Shown: positions 34,156 through 45,230, counted from the stretch's first letter. The stretch: DNA of 64,000 bases from Microglena sp. YARC (GCA_022414725.1 CM039464.1:2007893-2071892); one strand, 5' to 3'. The notes: generated from the letters alone by a model not told the origin. Translations and numbers: made by a program.

Positions 34156-34600
34156 AAGGGACCAGGGGAGCCTTGCCCAAGGTGCTTGGGTATACCCCTC
34201 CTGTTGATACACCCTGGCCATCATGAAGGGGACCAGGGGGGCCTTGCCCAAGTTGACGTTGGGCCCACATTGCGTGCCGATTTATCTGGAGGGGTAGGCC
34301 TGGAAACGGATTTGAGCATGGGGTCGCTGACGCCTGCTGATACACCCTGGACATGAAAGGGACCAGGGGGGCATTGCCCAAGGTGCTTGGGTATACCCCT
34401 CCTGTCGATACACCCTGGCCATCATGAAGGGGAGCAGGGGGGCCTAGCCCAAGGTGCTTGGGCCAACCCCTCCTGACAATACACCCTGGACATGAAGGGG
34501 ACCAGGGGGGTCTTGCCCAAGGTGCTTTGGTAAACCCCTCCTTTCGATACCCCCTGGCCATCATGAAGGGGACTGGGGGTGCTAAAGATCCACACACCCT
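34156..34600 (+). repeat. 3'-edge copies of the terminal exon, including the stop codon
   Basis: GATACACCCTGGACATGAAA then GGGACCAGGGG recurs several times. At 34262-34365 nearly 100 bp of the coding end (matching LHADLSGGVGLEANLSMGSL) is repeated with its TGA. Units are separated by CCAAGGTGCTTGGG. Confidence 0.75.
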
Positions 34601-34688
34601 CTCTCTCACACACACACACACACACAAACACTCTCAGACACACACACAAACACTCTCTCACACACAGGCGCACACACAAACACAAACA

Positions 34689-34736
<48 letters not shown>

Positions 34737-35010
34737 AACATTCACACACACAGACAGACACACACACACACAAACACTCACAGGCGCACATACACACACA
34801 CACACACACACAAACACTCACACACACAAACATTCACACACACAAACACACTCACACAAACACTCACAGGCGCACACACACACACAAACACACTCACACA
34901 AACACTCACACACACACACACACACAAACACACTCACACAAACACTCTCACACACACACACAAACACACCCACACAAACACTCACAGGCGCGCACACACA
35001 CACAAACTCT
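34601..35010. repeat. (CA)n-rich microsatellite
   Basis: ACACACACAAACACTCACAC with embedded AGGCGCACA units. Thr/His and Cys/Val open frames are artefacts. Confidence 0.92.
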
Positions 35011-35440
35011 GACGATACACCCTGGACACCCTTGGCGTGAAGGGAATAAGCGGGGGGGGAGGGTGGGGGGGTGGGGTAAACAACAATAAGGTTGGAGTTC
35101 TTCGTTTCAAATATTGACTGGCTTAGTATAGCATATTGCAATAAACCTGTGTGTATTTAAAAAGGCAATAAAAAAATAACATGGTTGGTTAGTTCGGTGG
35201 TTGGGTGGTTGGTTGTGCAGCTCCATCATCATCCCTGCCGTTGGGTGGTTGGGTGGGGGCTCTTGCAGTGGTAAGGAGCGGATGTAGTGGAGTCTGTTGT
35301 TTTTAAAATGATTTGAATAAGTAAATAATAAATAATACGCCTTATTATGGGGCGTGAGGTTGAGGGGGCAGCCTGTTTGCTTGCACCGGGGCCAGCCACC
35401 AATTGAACGTTTTTATTTTATTATGAGTTAGCTGTTTAGT
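35011..35440 (+). other. Probable 3' flank of gene A
   Basis: Contains GCAATAAACCTG (about 35131) and GGCAATAAAAAAATA (about 35164), AATAAA-type signals that could serve polyadenylation. A GGTTGGGTGGTTGG run and CTCCATCATCATCCCTG follow. No gene. Confidence 0.35.
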
Positions 35441-36300
35441 TTTCAATGGATGTACGCTATAAATTGACAGTGTATGGTATACATGGATGTATCGTATAAC
35501 TTGATAGTGTACGTTATAAATGGATGTATAGTATAACTTGACAATTTACATTATATATGGATGTACGGTATAACTTGGCAGTGTACCTTATAAATGGATG
35601 TATGGTATAACTTGACAATTTACATTATATATGGATGTACGGTATAACTTGGCAGTGTACCTTATAAATGGATGTATGGTATAACTTGACAATTTACATT
35701 ATATATGGATGTACGGTATAACTTGGCAGTGTACCTTATAAATGGATGTATGGTATAACTTGACAATTTACATTATATATGTATGTACGGTATAACTTGG
35801 CAGTGTACCTTATAAATGGATGCATGGTATAACTTGACAATTTACATTATATATGGATGTACGGTATAACTTGGCAGTGTACCTTATAAATGGATGTATG
35901 GTATAACTTGACCATTTACATTATATATGGATGTACGGTATAACTTGGCAGTGTACCTTATAAATGGATGTATGGTATAACTTGACCATTTACATTATAT
36001 ATGGATGTACGGTATAACTTGGCAGTGTACCTTATAAATGGATGTATAGTATAACTTGACAATTTACATTATATATGGATGTACGGTATAACTTGGCAGT
36101 GTACCTTATAAATAGATGTACTGTATAACTTGACAGCATATGGTATACATGGATGTATGGTCTAACTTGACAGTGTACCTTCAAGATGGATGTACTGTAT
36201 AACTTGAGATTATACACTATAAATGGATGTACTGTATAGCTTGAGAGTATACACTATTAATGGATGTACGGTGTGACTTGACGGTGTACGTTATAAATGG
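35441..36300. repeat. 74-bp tandem array
   Basis: GGCAGTGTACCTTATAAATG then GATGTATGGTATAACTTGAC. Starts at 35577 and 35651 are exactly 74 bp apart. Each unit is itself a diverged dimer of about 37 bp. Confidence 0.9.
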
Positions 36301-37190
36301 ATGCATGGTATAAAAAAAATGATCTGCTTTGCCAAACTGTTTTGTAGACCACTTAATGGATGAGCGGTAGCATTCGACAGTGTATGGCATTATGGTGTGT
36401 TGCGTAGTGTGTGACGTTGATAATGGTGATTTGCAAGGCTGCTTTGCCAAACTGTTTTGTAGACAACTCAATGGATGAGCGGTAGCATTCAGCAGTGTTT
36501 GGCACTATGGTGTGTTGCTTTTGGTGTGTTGCGTAGTGTGTGGCGTTGATAATGGTGATTTGCAAGGCTGCTTTGCCAAACTGTTTTGTAGACCACTCAA
36601 TGGATGAGCGGTAGCATTCGACTGTGTATGGCATTATGGTGTGTTGCTTTTGGTGTGTTGCGTAGTGTATGACGTTGATAATGGTGATTTGCAAGGCTGC
36701 TTTGCCAAACTGTTTTGTAGACCACTCAATGGATGAGCGGTAGCATTCGACAGTGTACGGCATTATGGTGTGTTGCTTAAGCATTCAGGTGCTTTGCTTT
36801 TGGCGTGATGCGTAGTGTGTTACGTTGATAATGGTGCTTAGCAAAACTGCTTTGCAAGACTGTTTTGTAGACCACTCAATGGATGAGCGGTAGCATCCGA
36901 CAGTGTATGGCATTATGGTGTGTTGCGTAGTGTGTGACGTTGATAATGGTGATTTGCAAGGCTGCTTTGCCAAACTGTTTTGTAGACCACTCAATGGATG
37001 AGCGGTAGCATTCACCAGTGTATGGCACCATGGTGTCCTGCTAAAGCAGTAATAGGTGCGTTGCTTTTGGCGCGTTGCTTTTGGTTTGTTACATTGATAA
37101 TTGTGCTTTGCAAAACAGCTTTGCAGTTATGTTTTGTAGGCCCCTCAATGAATGCACGGTATTGCTTTTGGTGTGATTCTTAGTGTGTGG
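36301..37190. repeat. Tandem array of about 115-130 bp
   Basis: GATGAGCGGTAGCATTCGAC then GTGTGTTGC and CTGCTTTGCCAAACTGTTTT then GTAGACC, about six copies with variable TTTTGGTGTGTTGCGTAGTG sub-repeats. Confidence 0.85.
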
Positions 37191-37193
37191 CCG

Positions 37194-37398
37194 TCCAGGC
37201 GCCTTTCAAATTTAATCCTATTCGAATTGATACAATTTAAAGCAATTTCATACATTCAAAATAACGTTAATTTAATTAAATGGAAAGGAATAAATCGAAT
37301 TAAAATAACACAACATTAAATACAATTAAATTAATTTTATTAAAAGACATTTAATTAAGGATTCGAATGATTTCATTCGGGAGGCGCCTCCAGGCGCC
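37194..37398. mobile_element. AT-rich inserted block flanked by a 10-bp direct repeat
   Basis: TCCAGGCGCC occurs at 37194-37203 and 37389-37398 around about 185 bp of AATTAAATTAATTTTATTAA-type DNA. AGGCGCCT palindromes and ATTCGAAT lie near both ends. It could be a MITE with a 9-11 bp target duplication. No second copy seen here. Confidence 0.4.
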
Positions 37399-37419
37399 CT
37401 TAATAAGAAATGTAACGAT

Positions 37420-37570
37420 CTGTTGGCGTGGCCTCGCCTTTTGTCAACACTGACTACCGGTACAAGGCAACAAATGTTAGGTAATCATGGCGTGGCCTCG
37501 TCTTTGGTCAACACTTACGACCAGTGCAACGTAAGAAATGTGATGATATATTGGCGTTAAATTAAACACA
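37420..37570. repeat. Two-copy tandem repeat of about 65-75 bp
   Basis: GGCGTGGCCTCGYCTTTKGTCAACACT occurs twice (about 37425 and 37489). Confidence 0.65.
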
Positions 37571-37648
37571 ATTTAATAATCGGCTCTCACTTGGAAGTTC
37601 GAATTTCTGAACTAGTGAACTTGGAAAGGTACAAAAGGAGTTGGACCC

Positions 37649-37860
37649 TTGAGGTCTTGTTCGTGGTACACCAGATCGCTAAAGAGTGAAGAGTCGGGGG
37701 TTCCACTCCCCCTTCGGTCACTCTTGGCGTTGCAGGTCGTCGTCTACCACAATGGTAGCTTGTCCAGTTCAGGTAGGAGACCGCTCCCCACCCGCGTACG
37801 ACGAGCTCCCTTGACACCGCGCCCCTACAGGCGTTATCTTTACCTTTGAGGTCTTGTTCG
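37649..37860 (+). repeat. tRNA-related SINE-like insertion with a 15-bp flanking repeat
   Basis: TTGAGGTCTTGTTCG lies at 37649-37663 and 37846-37860, a plausible target duplication. The enclosed ~182 bp starts GGTACACCAGATCGCTAAAG and has a T-arm-like hairpin GGGGG-TTCCACT-CCCCC. It resembles the tRNA-like block at 270-360 (shared ACACCARATCGCT and GTCGGGGGTT). Protein-like minus-strand frames across it are repeat-derived. Confidence 0.5.
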
Positions 37861-38005
37861 GAATAGTTGCCTACTGTACATATGTATGTTACAGTCCTGA
37901 CTACTGCTAGCTCCGGCTTACGCAGTGGTGTCCTTAACTTCACGTCCTGAGAGTGGCGCATTACTCGGATGTAACAATTTCAATTTCAATTTCAATGTTA
38001 CAGTC
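37861..38005. other. Spacer with CAATTT repeats
   Basis: Contains ATGTATGTTACAGTCC, the inverted terminus of the CATA-tail family, then ATGTAACAATTTCAATTTCA. No gene. Confidence 0.45.
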
Positions 38006-38202
38006 CAGGGTACTTCAAATTGCCAAATTGGCCAGCGCTTTAGCGCATTTGAAAACAAAAAAACTGCGCTTTGTAGTGCAAAAAGCGCAAAAATTGCTTG
38101 CTGCGCCCACAGGGAGTTGCAAAAAACTGCGCTTAAAGCGCAGAGGGGGTCAAAAAGTCAGCGCTCAAAAGAGCGCGCTTTGAATTACCCTGTGTTACAG
38201 TC
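37996..38202 (-). mobile_element. hAT-like MITE family 1, second copy
   Basis: Element 38006-38192 starts CAGGGTACTTCAAATTGCC and ends GAATTACCCTG, related to the element at 7273 in opposite orientation. TGTTACAGTC directly flanks both sides (37996-38005 and 38193-38202). Ten bases match where eight are expected, so two may be fortuitous. Confidence 0.7.
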
Positions 38203-38350
38203 CAGGGGGAGGCCAAATAGGCTAAAGGGACTTGCCTAGCCATATAGGAAGGGCTTCAAAATACGAAGCACCGATGAACTGAACTCAAACGATCATTTAT
38301 ACGACGGGGGCCTGAGTTCGTGCTATAGTGATAATTTAATTGTACAATAG
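38193..38350 (-). repeat. Inverted copy of the CATA-tail repeat
   Basis: From GTTACAGTCCAGGGG through GGCCAAATAGGCTAAAGGGA and CTGAACTCAAACGATC to GTGATAATTTAATTGTAC, the reverse complement of 12598-12750. The MITE at 38006 inserted at its edge. Confidence 0.65.
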
Positions 38351-38682
38351 CATTGTACGTATAAAAGAGCACGTAGGTCATCATAGTCATACAATATAAT
38401 GCAATGAACTGTACTTCAACTTGGTTACATAGCTTCAGCCAGAAATTTGGCTGCTCGCCGTCTTCGGCAGTAAAAAAAAGGAAAATGTAAACGCGAACAA
38501 ATCACTGTTTACCTACACTTTTCCATTTTATAATATACTGTACTGGTAAACAAAATGCTGAGTCCTATACCAGCCAATGCGTAAAACACGCACGGTGTAC
38601 GATTTACTACATACATCGGTAAACAGTACTGTACATCGTAGAGCAAATGCATAATATATAGCAGGATGTACAATAAATAATA
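38351..38682. other. Unique-looking intergenic DNA
   Basis: AT-rich, no open frame with coding character and no clear repeat. Confidence 0.5.
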
Positions 38683-39150
38683 CATGAGATCAGGGGGGGG
38701 GCAGAAAGACAGATTTTGGACAGCACCTTCGATATGGTGTCCGATTCAGATGGGAGTTGGAATTGTGGACGTTTCATACAAAAAGAGGGGGAGAATAAAG
38801 TTGGCTAAAAGTTTTTTTACCCCCCCCCCCCCCCCCCCCCCCCCTCCTAAAACCCAATTACCTCACCCTACCCCCCCTAAAATGGGGGTCATTCGAAAGA
38901 TCTTTTAAAGCCCATTTCAGTTATGCTCTTACATCTTTCATGGGGTTATCCAAACGTGATTTATCGCGATGTTAAGATTTTGGCCGCTTTGGTTGAAAAA
39001 AACTTTGGACCCCTCTAACTTTGGTACAACTTTATTTTTGGCTCAAAAAAAAAAAAAAAATGTTTTTATATATACTTTGAGGATAGGCTCTATCCAAAGC
39101 GAAGGTGCGGTACGGCAGCTTTTTTCTTGCCCCCCCCTCGCATGAGATCA
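38683..39150. mobile_element. MULE-like non-autonomous element with 10-bp target duplication
   Basis: CATGAGATCA lies at 38683-38692 and 39141-39150. The 448-bp interior begins with a G run then GGGCAGAAAG and ends TTTTTCTTGCCCCCCCC, giving imperfect inverted ends. A 9-11 bp duplication is typical of Mutator-like elements. A related end (GGGGGGCAAGAAAAAG) appears near 47320. No transposase. Confidence 0.55.
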
Positions 39151-39270
39151 TATATATATGTACCGGTATATCCGTACACATGATAACAACCATTATACCA
39201 GAGTATACGTATTACTCTAATTAATTTATTAGCATTACTCACGCTAATTTTTCAGTAGGCTAATACGTGG

Positions 39271-40140
39271 GTGGTCACCAGGGTTATTCAGAAGGACCCC
39301 TAGCTCTGCGTCCTGAGATGTAACCAATTGTACAGCCTGCGTCCTGACACACTACCAATGTCATAGCCTGCGTCCTGAGATGCAACTCAACTAGCAAAGC
39401 CTGCATCCTAGGCCGCGACCAATATCATAGCCTGCATCCTGAGACAGAAACTGAATCAGCATTGCCTGCGTCCTGAGATGCAACCAATATCAAAGCCTGC
39501 GTCTTGAGATGCAACCCAACTAGCATAGCCTGCATTCTGAGACAGAAACTGAACCAGCATAGCCTGCGTCCTGAGATGCAACCAATATCAAAGCCTGCGT
39601 CTTGAGATGCTAATCAACTAGCATAGCCTGCATCCTGAGACAGAAACTGAACCAGCATTGCCTCCGTCCTGAGATGCAACCAATATCAAAGCCTGTGTCT
39701 TGAGATGCAACCCAACTAGCATAGCCTGCATCCTGAGACAGAAACTGAACCAGCATAGCCTGCGTCCTGAGATACAAATAATACCTTACCCTGCGTCCTG
39801 AGACGCAACCAACATCATAGCCTGCGTCCTGAGATACAACCGAACCAGCTTAGCCTGCGTCCTGAGCCACAACCGGACCAGCTTAGCCTGCGTCCTGAGA
39901 CGCACCCAAATCAGCATAGCCTGCGTTTTGAGCCACAACCGGACCAGGTTAGCCTTCGTCCTGAGACGCAACTGAACCAGCATAGCCTGCGTCCTGAGAC
40001 ACAACTGACCCGCAGCCGACCCATAGCCCACGTCCTGCGACGCAACCAACCCACTGAAGCTGCGTCTGCAATGCAACTGACCCTCCCCACGTTGCGTCTA
40101 CGACGCAGGACGCAGCATCCTGAACACCCCTGGTGGTATC
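39271..40140. mobile_element. hAT-like MITE family 2 with internal minisatellite expansion
   Basis: Starts CAGGGTTATTCAGAAGGAC (39279) and ends CATCCTGAACACCCCTG (40132). Flanks are GTGGTCAC and GTGGTATC (6 of 8 match). The interior is about 25 units of AGCCTGCGTCCTGAGATGCA then ACC-type repeats, 30-35 bp each. Short relatives without expansion lie at 56515-56715 and 57790-58074. Confidence 0.7.
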
Positions 40141-40410
40141 GTCAGGCGGACTGCTGCCCATACATGTCCTCACTGGTGGTTGGGTGGTTGGGTGGTTGAG
40201 TGGTCTCGTCAGGCGGACTGCAGCCCATACATGTCCTCACTGGTGGTTGGGTGGTCATGCCAGGCGGAGTGCTGCCCATACAGGTTGGGTGGTTGGGTCA
40301 GGCTGAGTGCTGCCCATATATGTCCTCACTGGTGGTTGGGTGGTTGGGAGGTTGGGTGGTTTGGTGGTCATGCCAGGCGGAGTGCTGCCCATACAGGTTG
40401 GGTGGTTGGG
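40141..40410 (-). repeat. 3'-edge copies of the gene B terminal exon
   Basis: On the minus strand, ACCAGTGAGGACATGTATGG then GCAGCACTC recurs about four times, each a copy of the coding end TSEDIYGQHSA. The units are spaced by GGTTGGGTGGTTGGG on the plus strand. Confidence 0.65.
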
Positions 40411-41306
40411 TCAGGCTGAGTGCTGCCCATAAATGTCCTCACTGGTGCTTTCTTCCTCACCCTCCTCACTAGGTACCCCTCCCCCGGCCCCACCCCCTAC
40501 CCCGGCCCCACCCCCAACCACGACCTCACCCCTTGATTTGGTTCCAGCACCAGCACCAGCTCCTTCCCCCAGTCCAGTCCCTGCCTCCACCCCCGCCCCT
40601 GCCTCATCCCAGCCCCTGACCACCGCCGCCCCAGCTCCAGCCCCTGCTCCTGCTCCAGCTCCAACGCCCGCCCCAGCCCCTGCTCCCAACCCTGCCTCAG
40701 CCCTTGCTCCAACACCCGCCCCAGCCCCTGCCCCAGCTCCAATGCCCGCCCCAGCTCCACCGCCCGCTCCCGCCCCAGCCCCAGCTCCAACGCCCGCTCC
40801 CGCCCCAGTCACATCCCCAGCTCCAGCTCCCGCCCCCACCACTGCCCCCAACCCAGCCCCTGCTACTGCTCCAGCTCCAACCCCCGCCCCAGCCCGTGCC
40901 CCCAACCCCGCCCCAGCCCTTGCTCCAACACCCGCCCCAGCCCCTGCCCCAGCTCCAATGCCCGCCCCAGCTCCACCGCCCGCTCCCGCCCCAGCCCCAG
41001 CTCCAACGCCCGCTCCCGCCCCAGCCCCAGCCCCAGCTCCAGGTCCCGCCCAACCACTGCCCCCGACCCAGCCCCTGATCCCGCTCCCGCTCCGGCCCCC
41101 ATCACTGCCTTCATGGAAGAGGAAGCCATGATGGCTGTCAGTGATGCCACGTCAGCATCAAGAGTGGAGGCGAGGAGGGAGCTGGGTGTGGAGGGGGCTG
41201 CGTTTTCCGAAGTCTGTTTATTCTGTTGGTGCTTGGCAACAAGGGCTTGGGTCAGACTGGTCAGTTTCTTGCACCTCTCTTCAAGGCTCACGCGCTGCTC
41301 CTCAGA
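40411..41306 (-). CDS. Gene B terminal exon, coiled-coil start and Gly/Ala repeat tail
   Basis: After an acceptor (TTGTAATGCAG) the frame reads SEEQRVSLEERCKKLTSLTQ then ALVAKHQQNKQTSENAAPST. A Ser-rich linker follows, then a GAGAG repeat. As written the frame stops at 40863 (LELEQ). One extra G near 41050 would keep the GAGAG frame open to 40411, ending PSEEGEEESTSEDIYGQHSA. Downstream 3'-edge copies carry that second ending, which supports it. The Pro/Ala plus-strand frame is a shadow. Confidence 0.6.
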
Positions 41307-42600
41307 CTGCATTACAAGTGGATTGGTTTTGTTTGAGTCGGATTGGGTTTGGTTTTGGGTTTAGTTGGGTTGGGTTTGGGTTCAGTTGGTTTGGTTGTGC
41401 TTGATGAGATTCGTTTTCAGGATGATACGATTTAGTTGGGTTTGGTTGGGTTTGGTTGGTTTGGTTGGGTTGGGTTTGGGTTCAGTTGGTTTGGTTGTGC
41501 TTGATGAGATTTGTTTTCAGGATGATACGATTTAGTTGGGTTTGGTTGGGTTTGGTTGGTTTGGTTTGGTTGGGTTTGGGTTCAGTTGGTTTGGTTGTGC
41601 TTGATGAGATTTGTTTTCAGGATGATACGATTTAGTTGGGTTTGGTTGGGTTTGGTTGGTTTGGTTTGGTTGGGTTTGGGTTCAGTTGGTTTGGTTGTGC
41701 TTGATGAGATTTATTTTCAGGATGATACGATTTAGTTGGGTTTGGTTTCTGTTGGAGCGGGATGGTTTTGGGTGGGATGGGTCAGACTGCGTTACAAGTG
41801 GTTTGGTTTGGTTTGAGTTTGGTTAGATTGGGTTTGGTTAATCTGGTTGTGCTTGGTAAGAGTTTTTCAGGGATGATACAGTTTAGTTTGGTTTGGTTTC
41901 TGTTGGAGCGGGATGGTTTTGAGTGGGATGGTTCAGACTGTGTTACACGTGGTTTGGTTTGATTTGATTTTGGTTGGATTGGGTTTGGGATTGGTTGGTC
42001 TGGTTGTGCTTGGTGATAGTTGTTATAGGATGATACGGTCTAGTTTGGTTTCTGTTGGAGAGGGATGGTTTTGGGTGGGATGGGCCAGACTGGCCAGTTT
42101 CTTGCACCTCTCTTCAAGGCTCACGCGCTGCTACTCAGACTGCGATACATGTGGATTGGTTCGGTTTGGTTTATATTGGGATTGGGTTTGGTTGGTCTGT
42201 TTGTGCTTGGTGAGAGTTTTTCTGGGATGATATGGCTTAGTTGGGTTTGGTTTCTGTTTAAGCGGGATGGTTTTTGGTGGGATGGGTCAGACTGCGTTAC
42301 AAGTGGTTTGGTTTGGTTTGAGTTTGGTTGGATTGGGTTTGGTTGGTCTGGTTGTGCTTGGTGAGATTGTTTCTGGGATTAAACGGTTTAGTTTAGTTTG
42401 GTTTCTGTTGGAGTGGGATGGTTTTGGGTGGCATGGGTCAGACTGCAATACATTTGGATTGGATTGGTTTGGTTTGGTTTGCATTGGATTAAGTTAATCT
42501 GGTTGTGCTTAGTGAGAGTTTTTCTGGGCTGCTATGGTTCAATAGGGTTTGATTTCTGTTGGGACGGGATGGTTTTGGGTGGGATGGGTAGGACTGGATA
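41307..42600 (-). repeat. 5'-edge array of the gene B terminal exon in G/T-rich repeats
   Basis: GTCAGACTGCGTTACAAGTG (minus strand: acceptor GCAG plus TCTGA) recurs near 41780, 41930, 42287 and 42440. A longer copy at 42085-42160 reproduces ~70 bp of exon with an in-frame TAG. The spacer is GGTTTGGTTGGGTTTGGGTT-type DNA with a ~110-bp sub-array at 41390-41740. Confidence 0.75.
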
Positions 42601-43357
42601 TTTTGTAATGCATATTTTGCAATGCAACAACAAGCCTTCGCCAACATGCTCCGAGCCTCCTTCATCCCCCCCCTCCCCCCCCCCCCCCCCCCCCCCCCCG
42701 CCTCCCGCCCACCCACCCACTCACCCCCCCCACCACGTCCCCCCCCCCCCCCACACACACACACACCACCACCACCACCCACCCCGCCCACTCACCCACA
42801 CCACCACCCACCACCCACCACGTCCAACATCCTGCTTCTGCAGACCTACGCAGATGCACTAATCAAGGATTTGATTTTAATATTTTTGAACATTGTTTAG
42901 TGCAATTTAATGTAACAAAAAGCAGCAAACTTTCGCCAACATGTTCCTAGCCTCCTTCATCTCCCCCCCCCCCCCCCCCCCCCATCCCACCACCACCACT
43001 ACCAACACCAACAGCACCAACCAAAAACAGCGCGCCTTTGCCAACATGTTCCTAGCATCTTCCAGATCCTTCTGATTAATGTCACATCCCACCACCACCG
43101 CCACCATATTCATTACCACCATCACAGACCAACACCACCACCACCACCACCACCATATTAAACCCTGAACCCTAAACACCATATTCATTACCACCACCAC
43201 CACTACCACCACCACCACCACCAAGCAGCGCACCTTTGCCAACATGTTCCTAGCCTCTTCCAGATCATTCTGCTGAGTGAGACGAAGCCGAGGACCCCCT
43301 CAAATTTGCAATGCCCCCACCCCCTCCTCCATCCACCCCCGCTCCCTCCATCTCTTG

Positions 43358-43401
<44 letters not shown>

Positions 43402-43619
43402 CCCCCGCCCGAGGTGGTGGTGCGGAACAGAATGCAGCGCACCTTTGCAAACATGTTTCCTAGCCTCTTCCAGTTCATTTTGCTGAGTGAGACGAAGCCA
43501 AGGACCCCCTCAAATCTGCAATGCCCCCCCCCCCCCCCCCTCCATCACTCCATCCCTTACACCCCCCCCCCCCTCCCAACCCTGCCCCGAGGTGTGTTGC
43601 AGAACAGAATGCAGCGCAC
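42601..43619 (-). repeat. Mini-exon copies of gene B exon 9 between C-rich tracts
   Basis: Five copies of the exon 9 3' end lie at about 42632-42665, 42922-42960, 43036-43074, 43234-43272 and 43443-43482. They are separated by poly-C and CCACCA runs. The copy at 43234-43272 is exactly 39 bp, keeps an acceptor (CACTCAG) and donor (AAG|GTGCGC), and is phase 0 (QNDLEEARNMLAK). The copy at 43036 has a GC donor and the one at 43443 carries a one-base insertion. Confidence 0.75.
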
Positions 43620-43688
43620 CTTCGCCAACATGTTCCTAGCCTCTTCCAGATCCTTCTGCTGAGCGTCAACAGTCTGAACCAGCACGAG
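43620..43688 (-). CDS. Gene B exon 9
   Basis: Twenty-three codons, acceptor CTATGCAG, donor AAG|GTGCGC, phase 0 at both ends. It reads LVLVQTVDAQQKDLEEARNM then LAK, helical and coiled-coil-like. Its last 39 bases are the seed of the downstream mini-exon series. Confidence 0.65.
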
Positions 43689-43734
43689 CTGCATAGGGGG
43701 TGCATGCAGGGGTGGACAATATTTGTAGAACAGT

Positions 43735-44175
43735 ATATAAAGTAAAATTAAAACAGTATGTAGTATATTATATATGTATTAAAACAGTATGTAGTATATT
43801 ATATATGTATTAAAACAGTATGTAGTATATTGTATATGTATTAAAACAGTATGTAGTATATTATATATGTATTAAAACAGTATGTAGTATATTATATATG
43901 TATTTAAAACAGTATGTAGTATATTATATATGTATTAAAACAGTATGTAGTATATTATATATGTATTAAAACAGTATGCAGTATATTATATATGTATTAA
44001 AACAGTATGTAGTATATTATATATGTATTAAAACAGTATGTAGTATATTATATATGTATTAAAACAGTATGTAGTATATTATATATGTATTAAAACAGTA
44101 TGTAGTATATTATATATGTATTAAAACAGTATGTAGTATATTATATATGTATTAAAACAGTATGTAGTATAAAAA
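43735..44175. repeat. 31-bp tandem array
   Basis: TTAAAACAGTATGTAGTATA then TTATATATGTA, about 14 nearly identical copies. Confidence 0.93.
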
Positions 44176-44575
44176 GTAAAAAGTATAATGTACTGTATAT
44201 ATTATATAATGTAAAAGTAAACCAGTATATAGGATATTATGAAGTTTATAGTATATAAAGTAAAAGTAAACCAGTATATAGGATATTATGAAGTTTATAG
44301 TATATAAAGTAAAAGTAAACCAGTATATAGGATATTATGAAGTTTGTAGCATATAAAGTAAAAGTAAACCAGTATATAGGATAGTATGAAGTTTGTAGCA
44401 TATAAAGTAAAAGTAAACCAGTATATAGGATAGTATGAAGTTTGTAGCATATAAAGTAATAGTAAACCAGTATATAGGATAGTATGAAGTTTGTAGCATA
44501 TAAAGTAAAAGTAAACCAGTATATAGGATAGTATACAGTATGTAGTATATAAATTAAAATCTGTATAATAAACAG
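44176..44575. repeat. Tandem array of about 50 bp
   Basis: AAAGTAAAAGTAAACCAGTA then TATAGGATATTATGAAGTTT, about seven copies. Confidence 0.9.
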
Positions 44576-45230
44576 TATATATTATATAGAGTATTGAAGA
44601 TACAATTTACAGAACTATTGAAGATGAAATAAAACAAACAACTAAACTATTGAAGATAAAATCAAACAAACTGGTGAAGAGAAAATAAACAACTAAACTG
44701 TTGAAGATAAAATAAACACATAACTGAACTGCTGAAGATAAAATAAAAGAACATCTAAACTGTTGAAGATAGAATAGAACAAACAACTAAACTATTGACG
44801 ATACAATTAAACAAACAACTAAACTATTGAAGATAGAATAAAACAAACAACCAAATTATTGACGATAAAATAAAACAAACAACTAACTATTGAAGATAAA
44901 ATAAAACAAACAACTGAACTGTTGAAGATAAAGTAAAAAAAAATAATGAACTGTTAAAGATAAAGTAAAACAAACAACTGAACTGTTAAAGATGAAGCAA
45001 AACAAACGAATAAACTGTTAAAGATGAAGTTAAACAAACAACTGAACTATTTAAGATAGAATAAAACAAACAAATGAACTATGAGATATTGAAGATAAAG
45101 TATAAAATAAAAAGATTAACTATTGAAGATTTCATATTGAAGAAACAATATACAAGATCGAAGATAAATATAAAATATAAATACAAACTATTGAAGATAA
45201 CATATTGAAACACACAATATAAGCTCTTAC
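44576..45230. repeat. Tandem array of about 33 bp, diverged
   Basis: ACTAAACTATTGAAGATAAA then ATAAAACAAACA, around 14 imperfect copies, ending just before the exon 8 donor. Confidence 0.85.

Noticed and set aside
37587..37961. 124-codon minus-strand frame
   Set aside because: Lies over the tRNA-like SINE; such frames are typical spurious predictions in retroposon heads.
40433..41131. 232-codon Pro/Ala plus-strand frame
   Set aside because: Opposite strand of the Gly/Ala repeat of gene B, whose exon has splice sites and a complex N-terminal part.
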